From contig JAAFIA010000005.1 of assembly GCA_013298545.1 (NCBI GenBank), positions 39,402 through 103,401 of the forward strand: a stretch of 64,000 nt of DNA. Direction: 5' to 3'. The notes under the pieces are model-generated. The model saw only the letters and a list, made by a program, of their open reading frames with translations, had not been told where the DNA came from and searched no databases. Made by a program: the position numbers and the translations under genes. Positions 38,467 to 47,538 of this stretch are shown here, piece after piece. The DNA comes from Bacteroidota bacterium (lineage in GTDB: Bacteria; Bacteroidota; Bacteroidia; Palsa-965). Position 1 is the first letter of the stretch, and each line of letters starts with the position of its first letter.

Positions 38467-39189
38467 ATGACGTTACTTAAAATTGATGCTTGCTTCTCGC
38501 CCAAACTCTATCCGGTTTATGCCGATAATGAAAGCATTGTAGTCATCATTGATGTGTTGCGTGCGACATCGGCTATTTGTACCGCATTTCACCACGGCGC
38601 AGCCAAAATTATTCCTGTGGCAACGGTTGACGAAGCCCGTGCTTTACAAGCGCAAGGATTTTTGGCTGGCGCCGAGCGCGATGCCATCAAAGTAGAAGGA
38701 TTTGATTTTGGCAATTCTCCTTACGATTACATGGGCGATCATGTAAACGGCAAAACCATTGTGTTGACGACAACAAACGGCACACAAGCCATCGAAGCAG
38801 CAAAAAATGCGTATCAAGTTGTTGTTGGCGCATTTTCAAATATTACAGTACTCTGCGATTGGTTGGTACAACAAGATCGTAGCGTTTTGTTGCTTTGCTC
38901 CGGTTGGAAAAATAGATTCAATTTAGAAGATTCACTTTTTGCCGGAGCCGTTACCGCCGAATTGGTAAAACGCTCGGATAAGTATAAGCTTGGTGATGGT
39001 TGTTTGGCCTTGGAGTATTTGTACAAGATGGCTAAAGAAGATCCCATGAAGTTTCTTGCGCGCGCCTCGCACAAAGAACGCCTCGCTGCCCTCAACCTCA
39101 AAAAAGACATCAAGTATTGCCTCACACCCGATCAAACCAAAGTGATTCCGGTTTTGAAAGACGGTGCGTTGGTAAAATGGGAAGCGTAA
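38467..39189 (+). CDS. 2-phosphosulfolactate phosphatase family protein (ComB-like)
   Basis: A 240-residue cytoplasmic protein of the ComB family: VVIIDVLRATSAICTAF, a TTTNGTQAIEAAK phosphate-binding stretch and LLCSGWKNRFNLEDSLFAGA. ComB removes phosphate from 2-phosphosulfolactate in coenzyme M or sulfolactate synthesis. In Bacteroidota the physiological substrate is not clear to me; sulfonolipid precursors are one possibility. It directly follows gcvT. Confidence 0.85.
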   Translation: MTLLKIDACFSPKLYPVYADNESIVVIIDVLRATSAICTAFHHGAAKIIPVATVDEARALQAQGFLAGAERDAIKVEGFDFGNSPYDYMGDHVNGKTIVLTTTNGTQAIEAAKNAYQVVVGAFSNITVLCDWLVQQDRSVLLLCSGWKNRFNLEDSLFAGAVTAELVKRSDKYKLGDGCLALEYLYKMAKEDPMKFLARASHKERLAALNLKKDIKYCLTPDQTKVIPVLKDGALVKWEA

Positions 39190-39193
39190 AAAA

Positions 39194-39394
39194 TTACTTT
39201 GCAAATGTTTTGCTGGAAATCGTATCAAATTTCCCAAGTGTGTCAACGAGAGGGATGGAGTATTCTGCTTTCGTAATACCTAAACGTTTCATACGTGCCA
39301 TAAAATCTTCCATATTTTTTTTGGAAGATTTTTGAGAATCAAAATTTTTATGCTCAGCTAATAACTTTTCAAGTTGTTCCGCAGTAGTTGACAT
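39194..39394 (-). CDS. Small conserved-looking protein downstream of an SDH/SppA-like protease
   Basis: A 66-residue soluble, mostly helical protein (MSTTAEQLEKLLAEHKNF, then MKRLGITKAEYSIPLVDTLG). I recognise no family. It starts 9 bases after the protease gene on the same strand and ends 4 bases from convergent comB, so it is very probably the second gene of a two-gene unit. AT-rich codon use like its partner suggests both arrived together. It may be a substrate, adaptor or inhibitor of the protease; this is a guess. Confidence 0.6.
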   Translation of the reverse strand: MSTTAEQLEKLLAEHKNFDSQKSSKKNMEDFMARMKRLGITKAEYSIPLVDTLGKFDTISSKTFAK

Positions 39395-39403
39395 AGGATA
39401 AAG

Positions 39404-40261
39404 TTAATCAGATTTTCGTGAATGCAAAAAGAATTTATAATCCATTTTTGAGATATAATGGCAAATAATATCGTTGTACTCGCGTATAAGTGGTTGCAAA
39501 ACAGTGTCTTTTGAATAATCTTCTATTGTAAGTTTTAGAATTGTAGTTAAGTCTTTAATCCCGATAGAACGACCATGAGAATGCCAGAGTTTATTGTCTC
39601 CTAATTTCTGAGCAATTTCAATAGCACGTTTTGTTTTTTCTACTTGTAAGACTTTTGAACCATCTTTGTGTGTATTCCATTGCTTGAATTTATAATCGAC
39701 AAGCCATTTTTGTAATAAGGCAACGGTCAAATCGCTTGCTTGCTCATAGCGGCGCAGCATGGCCAAGTCTTGTTGGCTCAAAAGCATCAATTCCGCATCA
39801 GACAATGTATCATTCAACGATTTTTGAATCAACTCATTTACTTTGTCTAAATAACCAAGTGCTGGAACCCAGTTTTTTCCATTAAAAACCTGAGGATCTA
39901 TTGGGCCAAGCGAAGACGAATAATCCATATAGATACGATCTCCAGACATGCAAAAAATTGTACCTGCTGAATAAGCCGAATCAGGTACAATAAAAAACAC
40001 TTCTTCGTAATGATGTCGAATAATTGTTACCAGTTTTTCAACGGTTTCGGCACTTCCGCCCGGAGTGTTTAGAATTATACAGAGTTTTTTTTGCTTTTTC
40101 ACATCTGCTTTAAGTTCTTCAATGAAGTCTCGGAAAAGCTTTTCAATTGGATCAGCAATTGGACCATAATAGAAAATTACATCAGCATCAAAATGCTCTT
40201 CTAATGCATGAAGTTTTTGATTGAGAATTTGATCAATAGTAGCGTCAAAAATGGATTTCAT
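39404..40261 (-). CDS. SDH_sah/SppA-like (ClpP-fold) serine protease
   Basis: A 285-residue protein of the serine-dehydrogenase-proteinase family with a ClpP/crotonase fold. The oxyanion segment NTPGGSAETVEKL and the nucleophile segment PDSAYSAGTIFCMSGDRIYM are both visible, followed by SSSLGPIDPQV. No signal peptide or membrane segment is seen, so it acts in the cytoplasm. Members are sporadic and often lie in accessory regions. A 66-residue partner follows within 9 bases. Biological role unknown. Confidence 0.8.
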   Translation of the reverse strand: MKSIFDATIDQILNQKLHALEEHFDADVIFYYGPIADPIEKLFRDFIEELKADVKKQKKLCIILNTPGGSAETVEKLVTIIRHHYEEVFFIVPDSAYSAGTIFCMSGDRIYMDYSSSLGPIDPQVFNGKNWVPALGYLDKVNELIQKSLNDTLSDAELMLLSQQDLAMLRRYEQASDLTVALLQKWLVDYKFKQWNTHKDGSKVLQVEKTKRAIEIAQKLGDNKLWHSHGRSIGIKDLTTILKLTIEDYSKDTVLQPLIREYNDIICHYISKMDYKFFLHSRKSD

Positions 40262-40307
40262 AAAATAAATTTAAAATAGAATGGAAAATGTACAAATATA
40301 AAATTAA

Positions 40308-40889
40308 TTATTTTTCTTTGCGCAACCAACCCAAAATCCGATCGTTTTTAATTGTCCACAAACCATCTTTGTGGCGTAGCGAAAATATTCTGCGCGAGTT
40401 GCCTCTGATGCCTGGGTTTTGCTGAATGATTTCTAGTTCACGTGTTCCTACTTCCGAAATAATGGCCACATGCCCATGAACGTTTCCACCCATAACCAAC
40501 AAATCGCCTACTTCGGGTTTGGAACGACTACCGTTTGTGTACTGCCGTAAACCGCGGTTGGAATTGAAATCGCCATCTGTAATGTACTGATCGAAAAAGT
40601 CTTTCGCATCGCCATAACTCACGGGCATTTTGTGGTTATAGTGTTCGTAATAATACCGTTTTACAAATTCTACGCATTGGTATTTTAAGCCGAGGTTATA
40701 GCCATCGGCTGTGCGGTTGCGGCCATTGATGTGATCAATCGAACCGTTGTAATAAACCCGAACACCATGCAAACTATCCAACACATCGCCAAATTTATGC
40801 GATACAAACAAATGCTTGTTTTGGGCCGCATAAAAAATGCCTGCCGAAAGCAGCAACAAGAAAATGGTGAAAAAAGACCAACGCTTCAT
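40308..40889 (-). CDS. CHAP-domain cell-wall amidase, membrane-anchored
   Basis: A 193-residue protein with an N-terminal membrane or signal segment (about 5-22) and a CHAP domain. The catalytic Cys is likely in KYQCVEFVKRYYY and the His in GGNVHGHVAIISE. CHAP enzymes cut peptide cross-links in peptidoglycan. I chose the ATG at 40889 because it opens directly with the membrane segment; an upstream extension of 41 residues lacks conserved features and overlaps the divergent trpG promoter region. It is alone, divergent from the trpG/pabA-like gene. Confidence 0.8.
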   Translation of the reverse strand: MKRWSFFTIFLLLLSAGIFYAAQNKHLFVSHKFGDVLDSLHGVRVYYNGSIDHINGRNRTADGYNLGLKYQCVEFVKRYYYEHYNHKMPVSYGDAKDFFDQYITDGDFNSNRGLRQYTNGSRSKPEVGDLLVMGGNVHGHVAIISEVGTRELEIIQQNPGIRGNSRRIFSLRHKDGLWTIKNDRILGWLRKEK

Positions 40890-41017
40890 GGTGTGTAGGG
40901 AATTGAGGGAATGCCCATGTCGTTTATGCCTGAAATATACGAAACATGCGTTAAAAAGGTTCTTTCGTTCGCTTTTCTTTATTTCGTTTTTACATGCTAA
41001 CTTCATCCTCACGAATT

Positions 41018-41599
41018 ATGGAGCGCATTCTTGTCGTTGACAATTACGATTCTTTCACCTACAACCTCGTACATCTGATCGAAAAAATTTCAGATGTACA
41101 GATTGATGTGTTTCGCAATGACCAAATCGCGCTCGATGCGGTTGCACAGTACGACCGTATTGTCTTGTCTCCCGGTCCTGGCATTCCTTCCGAAGCGGGT
41201 TTGCTGTTGCCTTTAATTCAACGTTATTGGAATCAGAAACCCATGCTAGGCGTTTGTTTGGGCCATCAAGCCATTGCCGAAGCGCTTGGCGGAACACTTC
41301 GCAACCTCGATCAGGTTTTTCATGGTGTTGCTTCTCCACTAACCTTAGAAAAAGACTCCGGTTTTTTATTCCAACACTTATCATCAGGCATGCTGGTTGG
41401 CCGTTACCATTCTTGGGTAGTTGAAAATCTTCCACCTCAATTGCGTGTTACCGCACGCGATGAACAGATCGAAATCATGGCGTTTCAACACGATTCCTTA
41501 CCACTGGCGGGTGTACAATTTCACCCCGAATCCATCATGACTGAACACGGTGAAGTGTTGTTGCGAAATTTTCTTCATGCAAACGCTTTAAACGCGTAA
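41018..41599 (+). CDS. Anthranilate/aminodeoxychorismate synthase glutamine amidotransferase (TrpG/PabA)
   Basis: A 193-residue class-I glutamine amidotransferase that supplies ammonia to TrpE or PabB. It has DNYDSFTYNL, LSPGPGIPSEAG, the nucleophile motif LGVCLGHQAIAEALGG, and the His-Glu pair in VQFHPESIMTEHG. I chose the ATG at 41018. No trpE, pabB or other trp gene is in the window. hisA follows 13 bases later, which is unusual for a TrpG/PabA. Confidence 0.9.
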   Translation: MERILVVDNYDSFTYNLVHLIEKISDVQIDVFRNDQIALDAVAQYDRIVLSPGPGIPSEAGLLLPLIQRYWNQKPMLGVCLGHQAIAEALGGTLRNLDQVFHGVASPLTLEKDSGFLFQHLSSGMLVGRYHSWVVENLPPQLRVTARDEQIEIMAFQHDSLPLAGVQFHPESIMTEHGEVLLRNFLHANALNA

Positions 41600-41612
41600 C
41601 TTTCCTGAACTT

Positions 41613-42332
41613 ATGATCACGCTGATTCCTGCTATTGATATTATTCTCGGACGTTGTGTCCGCTTAACCGAAGGCGATTACGACCAACAAACGACCTATG
41701 CCGATGATCCTGCTGATGTTGCCAAACGCTTCGAATCGGTTGGTATCAAACGCGTTCACTTAGTCGATCTTGACGGTGCAAAAATTGGACGTGTATCTAA
41801 TTTGGCAGTTTTAGAACACATCGCTAAATCAACGAATTTAATGATAGATTTTGGTGGCGGCATCAAAACAGAAGACGACCTCAAGCGGGTCTGGGATGCC
41901 GGCGCAGCAATGGTTTCCATTGGAAGTATGGCTGTAAAACAACCAGCTATTTTTGCATCGTGGATTGAAAAGTATGGCCCCGAAAAATTCTTTTTGGGTG
42001 CCGATGTGCGCGATCGCAAAATCTCGATCAGTGCTTGGACGGAACAAACCGAAGAAGATGTGGTTGATTTTATTCAACGCCACCAACAGAAAAACGTTAC
42101 GCAATTTTTCTGCACCGATATTGGTCGCGATGGACGATTGGAAGGCCCTGCATTTGATTTGTATAAGCACATCATTGCGCAATGTACCGATGTTAAAATT
42201 ACGGCAAGTGGCGGCGTATCATCAGTTGAAGATATTCACGCCTTGCAAAAATTAGGTTGCGATGGTGTCATCATCGGTAAAGCCTTGTACGAAGGACACA
42301 TTCCTTTGGAACAGTTGTCTGTGTTTTTATAA
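41613..42332 (+). CDS. hisA: HisA-type ProFAR isomerase
   Basis: Opens the ribose of ProFAR to PRFAR in histidine synthesis. The 239-residue (beta/alpha)8 barrel has PAIDIILGRCVRL with the catalytic Asp, the FGGGIKT phosphate-binding loop, TDIGRDGRLEGP with the second Asp, and ASGGVSS. No other his gene is near; it is linked to trpG/pabA. Dual-function HisA/TrpF enzymes (PriA) are known in other phyla, so the pairing with a TrpG deserves a look, but nothing in the sequence proves this. Confidence 0.88.
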   Translation: MITLIPAIDIILGRCVRLTEGDYDQQTTYADDPADVAKRFESVGIKRVHLVDLDGAKIGRVSNLAVLEHIAKSTNLMIDFGGGIKTEDDLKRVWDAGAAMVSIGSMAVKQPAIFASWIEKYGPEKFFLGADVRDRKISISAWTEQTEEDVVDFIQRHQQKNVTQFFCTDIGRDGRLEGPAFDLYKHIIAQCTDVKITASGGVSSVEDIHALQKLGCDGVIIGKALYEGHIPLEQLSVFL

Positions 42333-42352
42333 TCAGTGAAAACTTCCGCTAC

Positions 42353-43066
42353 ATGAAACAGGTGTTTTTTTGTGTCGTAATTTTTGTATTGAGTATGTTG
42401 TTCACGCAATGCGCACCAAGTCGCATGGTGAAACCGCTTGAAGAAAAACAACATGCCATTACGGCCAATGTTGGCGGACCCTTGATTGGTTTTGCCGGAA
42501 CCGTCATTCCAGTTCCGTTTACCGCTTTGGGTTATGGTTATGGCTTGCGGGCCAATACAACCATTTTTGCCAATCTGCATACTACTTCGCTTCTCTATGG
42601 CGTAATTCAAACTGATTTGGGTGTTTGTCGAAATTTTAAAACGTGGGATAATGGGTTAGCCATCAGTAGCAATCTCGTAGCCAATTTATCCGTCGATAAA
42701 TGGCAAGGCAATTTTCGTTTCTGGCCGCAGTTGGATGTGAATGTGTATAAACCATTTCACGAAAAAAAATCGTTTTGGTATGCCGGCTTCGATTCGTGGT
42801 ACGAACTTGCGCGTTATCGGGCGCATGATTACAGACAACCCGTTCATGTTTTTCTCAATCCTCATGCCGGTTTGCAATGGGGCAAAAAAACACATTGGTC
42901 GTATCAATTCGAAACGAAATGGTTGATTCCATACATCAAAAACACACCCAATCAGATTAAATACAAAGCACCGGGCGGCAATGGTGCAATTGGAATTTAT
43001 TTCGGTGTTACCTATCGTTTCGCACCAAAAAGTCAGGAAGTACATTCAACCACACAAGCCTATTAA
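42353..43066 (+). CDS. Predicted lipoprotein of unknown function, beta-rich
   Basis: A 237-residue protein with a lipoprotein signal (MKQVFFCVVIFVLSMLFTQC, Cys20). The rest is rich in aromatic residues and alternating strands and ends with GIYFGVTYRFAP, reminiscent of a small outer-membrane barrel. I do not recognise a named family. It is 20 bases after hisA and 5 bases before another lipoprotein gene, so the trpG-hisA-lipoprotein-hydrolase genes may form one operon. Confidence 0.6.
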   Translation: MKQVFFCVVIFVLSMLFTQCAPSRMVKPLEEKQHAITANVGGPLIGFAGTVIPVPFTALGYGYGLRANTTIFANLHTTSLLYGVIQTDLGVCRNFKTWDNGLAISSNLVANLSVDKWQGNFRFWPQLDVNVYKPFHEKKSFWYAGFDSWYELARYRAHDYRQPVHVFLNPHAGLQWGKKTHWSYQFETKWLIPYIKNTPNQIKYKAPGGNGAIGIYFGVTYRFAPKSQEVHSTTQAY

Positions 43067-43071
43067 ACGCC

Positions 43072-43965
43072 ATGAAAAAGATCTCTCTCTCTTTGTTTTT
43101 TCTGCTGGCCTTGGTTTCTTGTCAACGCCTCGATCAGAACTTATACAACCTCGAAGTCATTACAGCATATAAATTGGATGCTTATGAAGGCGATCAGGAT
43201 TTTGTATTAGGTAACGATTACAATATTCCCGATTCGTTGATTTTGAAATTTTCTGTCAATTCGCAAGCACCCGATGAATCAACGCCTACACGCATTGAAG
43301 CCATTTACATTGGCGATGTGAATCAAATTGCAACCGATACGGTGATTTTGTATTGTCATGGCAATTACAAACACATGGATTTTTATTGGCAACGTGCCAA
43401 GCTGCTTGCACACACAGGCGGAAAAATGCGTTACGGTGTGTTGATGTTTGATTATCGCGGTTACGGACTTTCGCAAGGCACGCCAAGCGAAGCAGGTATG
43501 TACGCCGATGCGGATGCGTGTATGCAATGGCTGCGCGATCATGGGTTGACGAGTGAGCGCTTGGTCGTTTATGGATTTAGTTTGGGTTCTGCTCCTGCAA
43601 CCGAATTGTCGGCGCACCCGCGTAGCCTGCGTCCTTCCAAGTTGATGCTTGAAGCGCCTTTTGCTTCGGCAGAAGCATTGGTAACGGATGGCGGTCAACT
43701 CAATATGCCCGCTTCGTATTTTACCAATCTCGAAATTGATAATGCCGAAGAAATTAAAGCGGTGCAACAACCCTTTTTTATCATTCATGGCACAAACGAT
43801 CAGTCGCACAATATTGAAACGCATGGTAAATTGATTTTACAACATTACCAAGGTGTTTACAGCGAATCGCATTGGATTGAAGGTGCTGGACATTCTACTG
43901 TACCCGTAACCACAAGGTTTTCTGAGTACAACCGCATTCTGCACGAATTTATTTCGCAGCATTAG
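43072..43965 (+). CDS. Alpha/beta-hydrolase lipoprotein
   Basis: A 297-residue lipoprotein (lipobox ALVSC, Cys17) with an alpha/beta-hydrolase fold: an oxyanion segment LYCHGNYKHMDFY, the FDYRGYGLSQGTPSE segment, the nucleophile elbow YGFSLGS and a late GAGHST with the probable catalytic His. It resembles membrane-anchored serine hydrolases of the Bem46 type. The substrate is unknown. It follows the beta-rich lipoprotein by 5 bases. Confidence 0.82.
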   Translation: MKKISLSLFFLLALVSCQRLDQNLYNLEVITAYKLDAYEGDQDFVLGNDYNIPDSLILKFSVNSQAPDESTPTRIEAIYIGDVNQIATDTVILYCHGNYKHMDFYWQRAKLLAHTGGKMRYGVLMFDYRGYGLSQGTPSEAGMYADADACMQWLRDHGLTSERLVVYGFSLGSAPATELSAHPRSLRPSKLMLEAPFASAEALVTDGGQLNMPASYFTNLEIDNAEEIKAVQQPFFIIHGTNDQSHNIETHGKLILQHYQGVYSESHWIEGAGHSTVPVTTRFSEYNRILHEFISQH

Positions 43966-44015
43966 CGAAAATATTTTCGAGACGAAATAATTTTTAAGAT
44001 CATTAAATCAAGCCT

Positions 44016-44023
44016 TACCTTTG
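44016..44023 (+). promoter_or_regulatory. TAnnTTTG -7 box placed for a leaderless transcript of the ABC ATPase gene
   Basis: TACCTTTG is a perfect -7 match ending 4 bases before the ATG at 44028. With the usual distance to the start site, transcription would begin at or next to the ATG. Confidence 0.5.
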
Positions 44024-44027
44024 TGCT

Positions 44028-44762
44028 ATGTCAGAATCGACGTTGCCTATTATTTCGTTGCGCGAAATTGCTCGTTCCTATACCGTAGGATCGGAAATGA
44101 TTCACGCGCTTCGTTCCATTACGCTTCAGATTTCGCGCAATGAATATGTAGCGTTGATGGGGCCTTCCGGCTCCGGAAAATCAACCTTGATGAATATGCT
44201 TGGTTGCCTCGATACGCCATCAAACGGAGAATATATCCTCAACAATATTTCTGTTGCGCGCATGACCGATAACGAGTTGGCCGAAGTGCGCAACAAAGAA
44301 ATTGGTTTTGTGTTTCAAACCTTCAACTTATTGCCGCGCCAAACAGCGTTGGAGAATGTAATGCTTCCGCTTATTTATGCTGGACTGAATAAAACAGAGC
44401 GCAAACAAAAAGCTGAACATAGTTTAGAGCAAGTTGGGTTGAAAGATCGCATGCACCACCGGCCCAATGAATTGTCGGGCGGACAACGCCAACGGGTTGC
44501 TATTGCCCGCGCACTTGTAAATGATCCGGCCATTATTTTGGCCGATGAGCCAACCGGAAACCTCGATTCAAAAACATCCATCGAGATTATGGGACTTTTT
44601 GAAACGATTCATAAAAATGGCAACACCATCATTGTTGTTACACACGAAGAAGACATTGCACAATACGCACACCGCATCGTTCGCTTACGCGATGGGTTGA
44701 TTGAAACGGATGCACAGAATACGAAAATCCGCACGATGAGTTCGGGAAGTATTCACGCGTGA
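44028..44762 (+). CDS. LolD/MacB-type ABC transporter ATP-binding protein
   Basis: A 244-residue ATPase of the LolD/MacB/FtsE branch: Walker [10 protein letters not shown] (about 44-52), Q-loop [12 protein letters not shown], signature [15 protein letters not shown], Walker [14 protein letters not shown], and H-loop VVTHEED. No permease gene is beside it; the partner must be encoded elsewhere. It may act in lipoprotein release or peptide export. It is a single-gene unit with a near-leaderless promoter candidate. Confidence 0.88.
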   Translation: MSESTLPIISLREIARSYTVGSEMIHALRSITLQISRNEYVALMGPSGSGKSTLMNMLGCLDTPSNGEYILNNISVARMTDNELAEVRNKEIGFVFQTFNLLPRQTALENVMLPLIYAGLNKTERKQKAEHSLEQVGLKDRMHHRPNELSGGQRQRVAIARALVNDPAIILADEPTGNLDSKTSIEIMGLFETIHKNGNTIIVVTHEEDIAQYAHRIVRLRDGLIETDAQNTKIRTMSSGSIHA

Positions 44763-44852
44763 GCCAATCAAGGTTCGTGGTTGATAAGTACTACACCAAT
44801 TAATTTCTCGCGTTTGAAAAAAAGAGAAACATATTTCATCGCTCTTGATTTT

Positions 44853-45503
44853 TCAAACCTTCACACCCAAAATCAAATCATTCGATCCGGCAACTTGCCA
44901 TTTTACCCAAATGCTTAATCCGTTTTGCGTGAGTTTTTTTTGAATGCTTTTGTGCTGCGCTCGCGTCATCGTATTGCGCATGGTATTGAAGAGCAGTTTT
45001 CCGTTGGGTGAAATAATCCGCGCCAATTCGCTTAAAAATTCATCTTGTGTAAATTTTTCTGGAATCGTATCGATGATAAAAATATCGACGATGATTAAAT
45101 CAAAGGTCTGCAAACACGTTTTGACATAATCAAACGCGTCGGCTAAAATCAAGGTTACCGGATCAAACGCATGGATATTAAATTCGCCTTTGGCCAGTTG
45201 AACCATGACCGGATCAATATCGACCAAGGTTAACGGTGCTTGGGATCGGAAATGGTTGCGAATGGTTTCGGCAATTGATCCTGCCCCCAAACCAAGCACC
45301 AGAACCGATTGTGTTTTGGCATCGAAATGCAATTCCTCCAAACCAATGTGCAAGGTTTCTTGTAGCGACCCATAGGAATAATTGCTTGCAAATGTGTCCA
45401 GCACTTTTTTCCCATCGAGCCAATTAATTTCCAATTCGCCGCTAAACTCCGATTCAATTCTTTTGGATTGAAAAGGAATAGGGGAAGGGTTGATTTTTTT
45501 CAT
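44853..45503 (-). CDS. Spermidine-synthase-like methyltransferase-fold protein
   Basis: A 216-residue protein with a Rossmann methyltransferase fold. Motif I is VLVLGLGAGSIAETI, followed by LTLVDIDPVMVQLAK and LILADAFDYVK, as in spermidine synthase-like proteins. It is shorter than true spermidine synthases and lacks their N-terminal beta-barrel domain. The reaction is unknown. It is convergent with the ABC ATPase gene and divergent from serS. Confidence 0.75.
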   Translation of the reverse strand: MKKINPSPIPFQSKRIESEFSGELEINWLDGKKVLDTFASNYSYGSLQETLHIGLEELHFDAKTQSVLVLGLGAGSIAETIRNHFRSQAPLTLVDIDPVMVQLAKGEFNIHAFDPVTLILADAFDYVKTCLQTFDLIIVDIFIIDTIPEKFTQDEFLSELARIISPNGKLLFNTMRNTMTRAQHKSIQKKLTQNGLSIWVKWQVAGSNDLILGVKV

Positions 45504-45647
45504 GAAACATGTTTGCTACAACACCACAAAGCTATTCATTCCGTCTCGTATCTGATTAGCGTATGCTGTTTGCGTTAGCCTAAGCTAAAATTTGTCAAAT
45601 CGGCTGCTATTTTCCTTTTTCGTCGCGTTTTAGAGCCAAAAACCCGC

Positions 45648-45655
45648 TATTTTTG
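45648..45655 (+). promoter_or_regulatory. TAnnTTTG -7 box before serS
   Basis: TATTTTTG is a perfect -7 match 20 bases before the serS start. No T-box-like leader is present. Confidence 0.5.
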
Positions 45656-45675
45656 TAGTTTACAGAATCTTATTT

Positions 45676-46944
45676 ATGCTTCAACTCAATTACCTCCGCG
45701 AAAACCGCGATGAGGCCGTTCGTCGCCTCACTAAAAAATACGCACAAGTCGAATTTATCGATCAGATCATTGCACTCGATGCCGATCGTCGCAAAACACA
45801 AAATCAAGTCGATTCGCTTAAAGGCGAAGCCGGAAAACTCTCGCGTCAATACGGCGAGTTTCGCAAAGCCAATAACGAAGCGGGTCTTGCTCAGATTACC
45901 GCAGAGAAAAAAAATATCGACGAACAAGTTGAAACACTTTCCAGTCAATTAGATGCGCTCGAAGAACAGCTTCAAGCCTTGCTCGTACAATTGCCCAATG
46001 TTCCGAATGATCGCGTTCCTGAAGGAAAAACACCCGAAGAAAATGCTGTCGTTTTTTCGCATGGCGAAATGCCCAACTTGCCCGAAACCGCAAAGCCACA
46101 CTGGGATTTAGCGGCGCAATATGGTTTGATTGATTTTGAATTGGGCAATAAATTAACCGGATCTGGTTTTCCTGTTTACCGTGGACAAGGCGCAAAATTG
46201 CAACGTGCATTGATTAATTTTTTCCTCGACCGTGCAACCGCTGCGGGTTATTTGGAAGTGCAACCACCGATTCTCGTCAACAAAGATTCTGGATTTGGAA
46301 CAGGTCAATTGCCCGATAAAGAAGGGCAGATGTATCACGTTACGGTGGACGATCTTTATTTGATTCCAACCGCAGAAGTTCCGATCACCAATATTTACCG
46401 CGATGTGATTTTGAAGGCGGAAGAATTGCCCATTAAAAATTGTGGCTATACGCCTTGCTTCCGCCGCGAAGCGGGTTCGTATGGAAAAGATGTGCGCGGC
46501 TTGAATCGCTTGCATCAGTTCGATAAAGTAGAAATTGTACAAGTACAACATCCTGATAAATCGTACGAAGCACTGGAAGAAATGCGTGAGTATGTTGCTG
46601 GTCTTTTGCGCGATCTCGAATTGCCTTTCCGCACCTTATTGCTTTGCGGTGGCGATATGAGTTTTGCTTCGGCCATGACGTATGACATGGAAGTTTTTTC
46701 TGGCGCACAAAAGCGTTGGCTCGAAGTGAGTTCGGTTTCTAATTTCGAAACGTTTCAGAGCAACCGTTTAAAATTGCGTTACCGCTCTGGCTCAGATAAA
46801 CCAGTGCTGGCGCATACGCTCAATGGTTCTGCGCTCGCGCTTCCGCGCATTGTTGCGGCTTTGTTGGAAAACAACCAAACTGAAAATGGTATTCGTATTC
46901 CAGCCGCTCTGCGTCCTTATACCGGATTTGATTTTATAAAATAG
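45676..46944 (+). CDS. serS: Seryl-tRNA synthetase
   Basis: Charges tRNA-Ser. The 422-residue class-II synthetase has the N-terminal antiparallel coiled-coil arm (about 25-105) that reads the long variable arm of tRNA-Ser, motif 2 FRREAGSYGKDVRGLNRLHQF, and motif 3 NGSALALPRIVAALLENNQ. Length and motifs are standard. A lipoprotein gene follows 12 bases later. Confidence 0.97.
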   Translation: MLQLNYLRENRDEAVRRLTKKYAQVEFIDQIIALDADRRKTQNQVDSLKGEAGKLSRQYGEFRKANNEAGLAQITAEKKNIDEQVETLSSQLDALEEQLQALLVQLPNVPNDRVPEGKTPEENAVVFSHGEMPNLPETAKPHWDLAAQYGLIDFELGNKLTGSGFPVYRGQGAKLQRALINFFLDRATAAGYLEVQPPILVNKDSGFGTGQLPDKEGQMYHVTVDDLYLIPTAEVPITNIYRDVILKAEELPIKNCGYTPCFRREAGSYGKDVRGLNRLHQFDKVEIVQVQHPDKSYEALEEMREYVAGLLRDLELPFRTLLLCGGDMSFASAMTYDMEVFSGAQKRWLEVSSVSNFETFQSNRLKLRYRSGSDKPVLAHTLNGSALALPRIVAALLENNQTENGIRIPAALRPYTGFDFIK

Positions 46945-46956
46945 AGCTTCTTACAC

Positions 46957-47538
46957 ATGAAAAAAATAGTTCTCTTCATACTTCCTGTTATTACTTGCAT
47001 GAGTCTGTTTGTAGCATGCGGTCCAAGTGCAGATTATAGCAACGAACTCAAGGCTATTGAAGGTTGTCGTGTTGATTTGACGCGACTCGATTCTACACTT
47101 TCTTTGGTAAAACCCGATGATGTAGAAAAGCTAACCTTGCAGATAAATAATGTTTCTGGTTTTACGCAAACGGCGATCAATAAAATTGGCGATACGCTTG
47201 ATTTTAAAACAGCCGAGATGTTGACCGATTTTCGTGCGCTGCGCAAACCCTTAGAAGCGGTTTCCGAGAATTATAAATTGATTCGTACGGCTATTGACTC
47301 TACCGGAAAAAATCTGGAGCATCTTGAAAATGATTTGCGCAAAAACACCCTCAGCGAAGGCTTGGTTGCTGCTGATTGTGTGAAACGCGAACGCGAAAAT
47401 TTGGATGCACTTGCCGAACAAACACAAATTGTCATCAACAATTATGTCAACTCAAAGCTGGCCTTTGATTCGCTTCAACCGAAAGTGATGACGTATGCGC
47501 AACAACTTAATACTAAAATAACCGCACAACCCAAATGA
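46957..47538 (+). CDS. Predicted lipoprotein, helical, unknown function
   Basis: A 193-residue lipoprotein (lipobox LFVAC, Cys21) whose mature part is mostly helical with Leu, Asp and Lys heptads, so a coiled-coil or helical bundle is likely. I do not recognise a family. Its stop overlaps the start of the TPR gene (ATGATGA), so the two are translationally coupled and probably work together in the periplasm. Confidence 0.65.
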   Translation: MKKIVLFILPVITCMSLFVACGPSADYSNELKAIEGCRVDLTRLDSTLSLVKPDDVEKLTLQINNVSGFTQTAINKIGDTLDFKTAEMLTDFRALRKPLEAVSENYKLIRTAIDSTGKNLEHLENDLRKNTLSEGLVAADCVKRERENLDALAEQTQIVINNYVNSKLAFDSLQPKVMTYAQQLNTKITAQPK

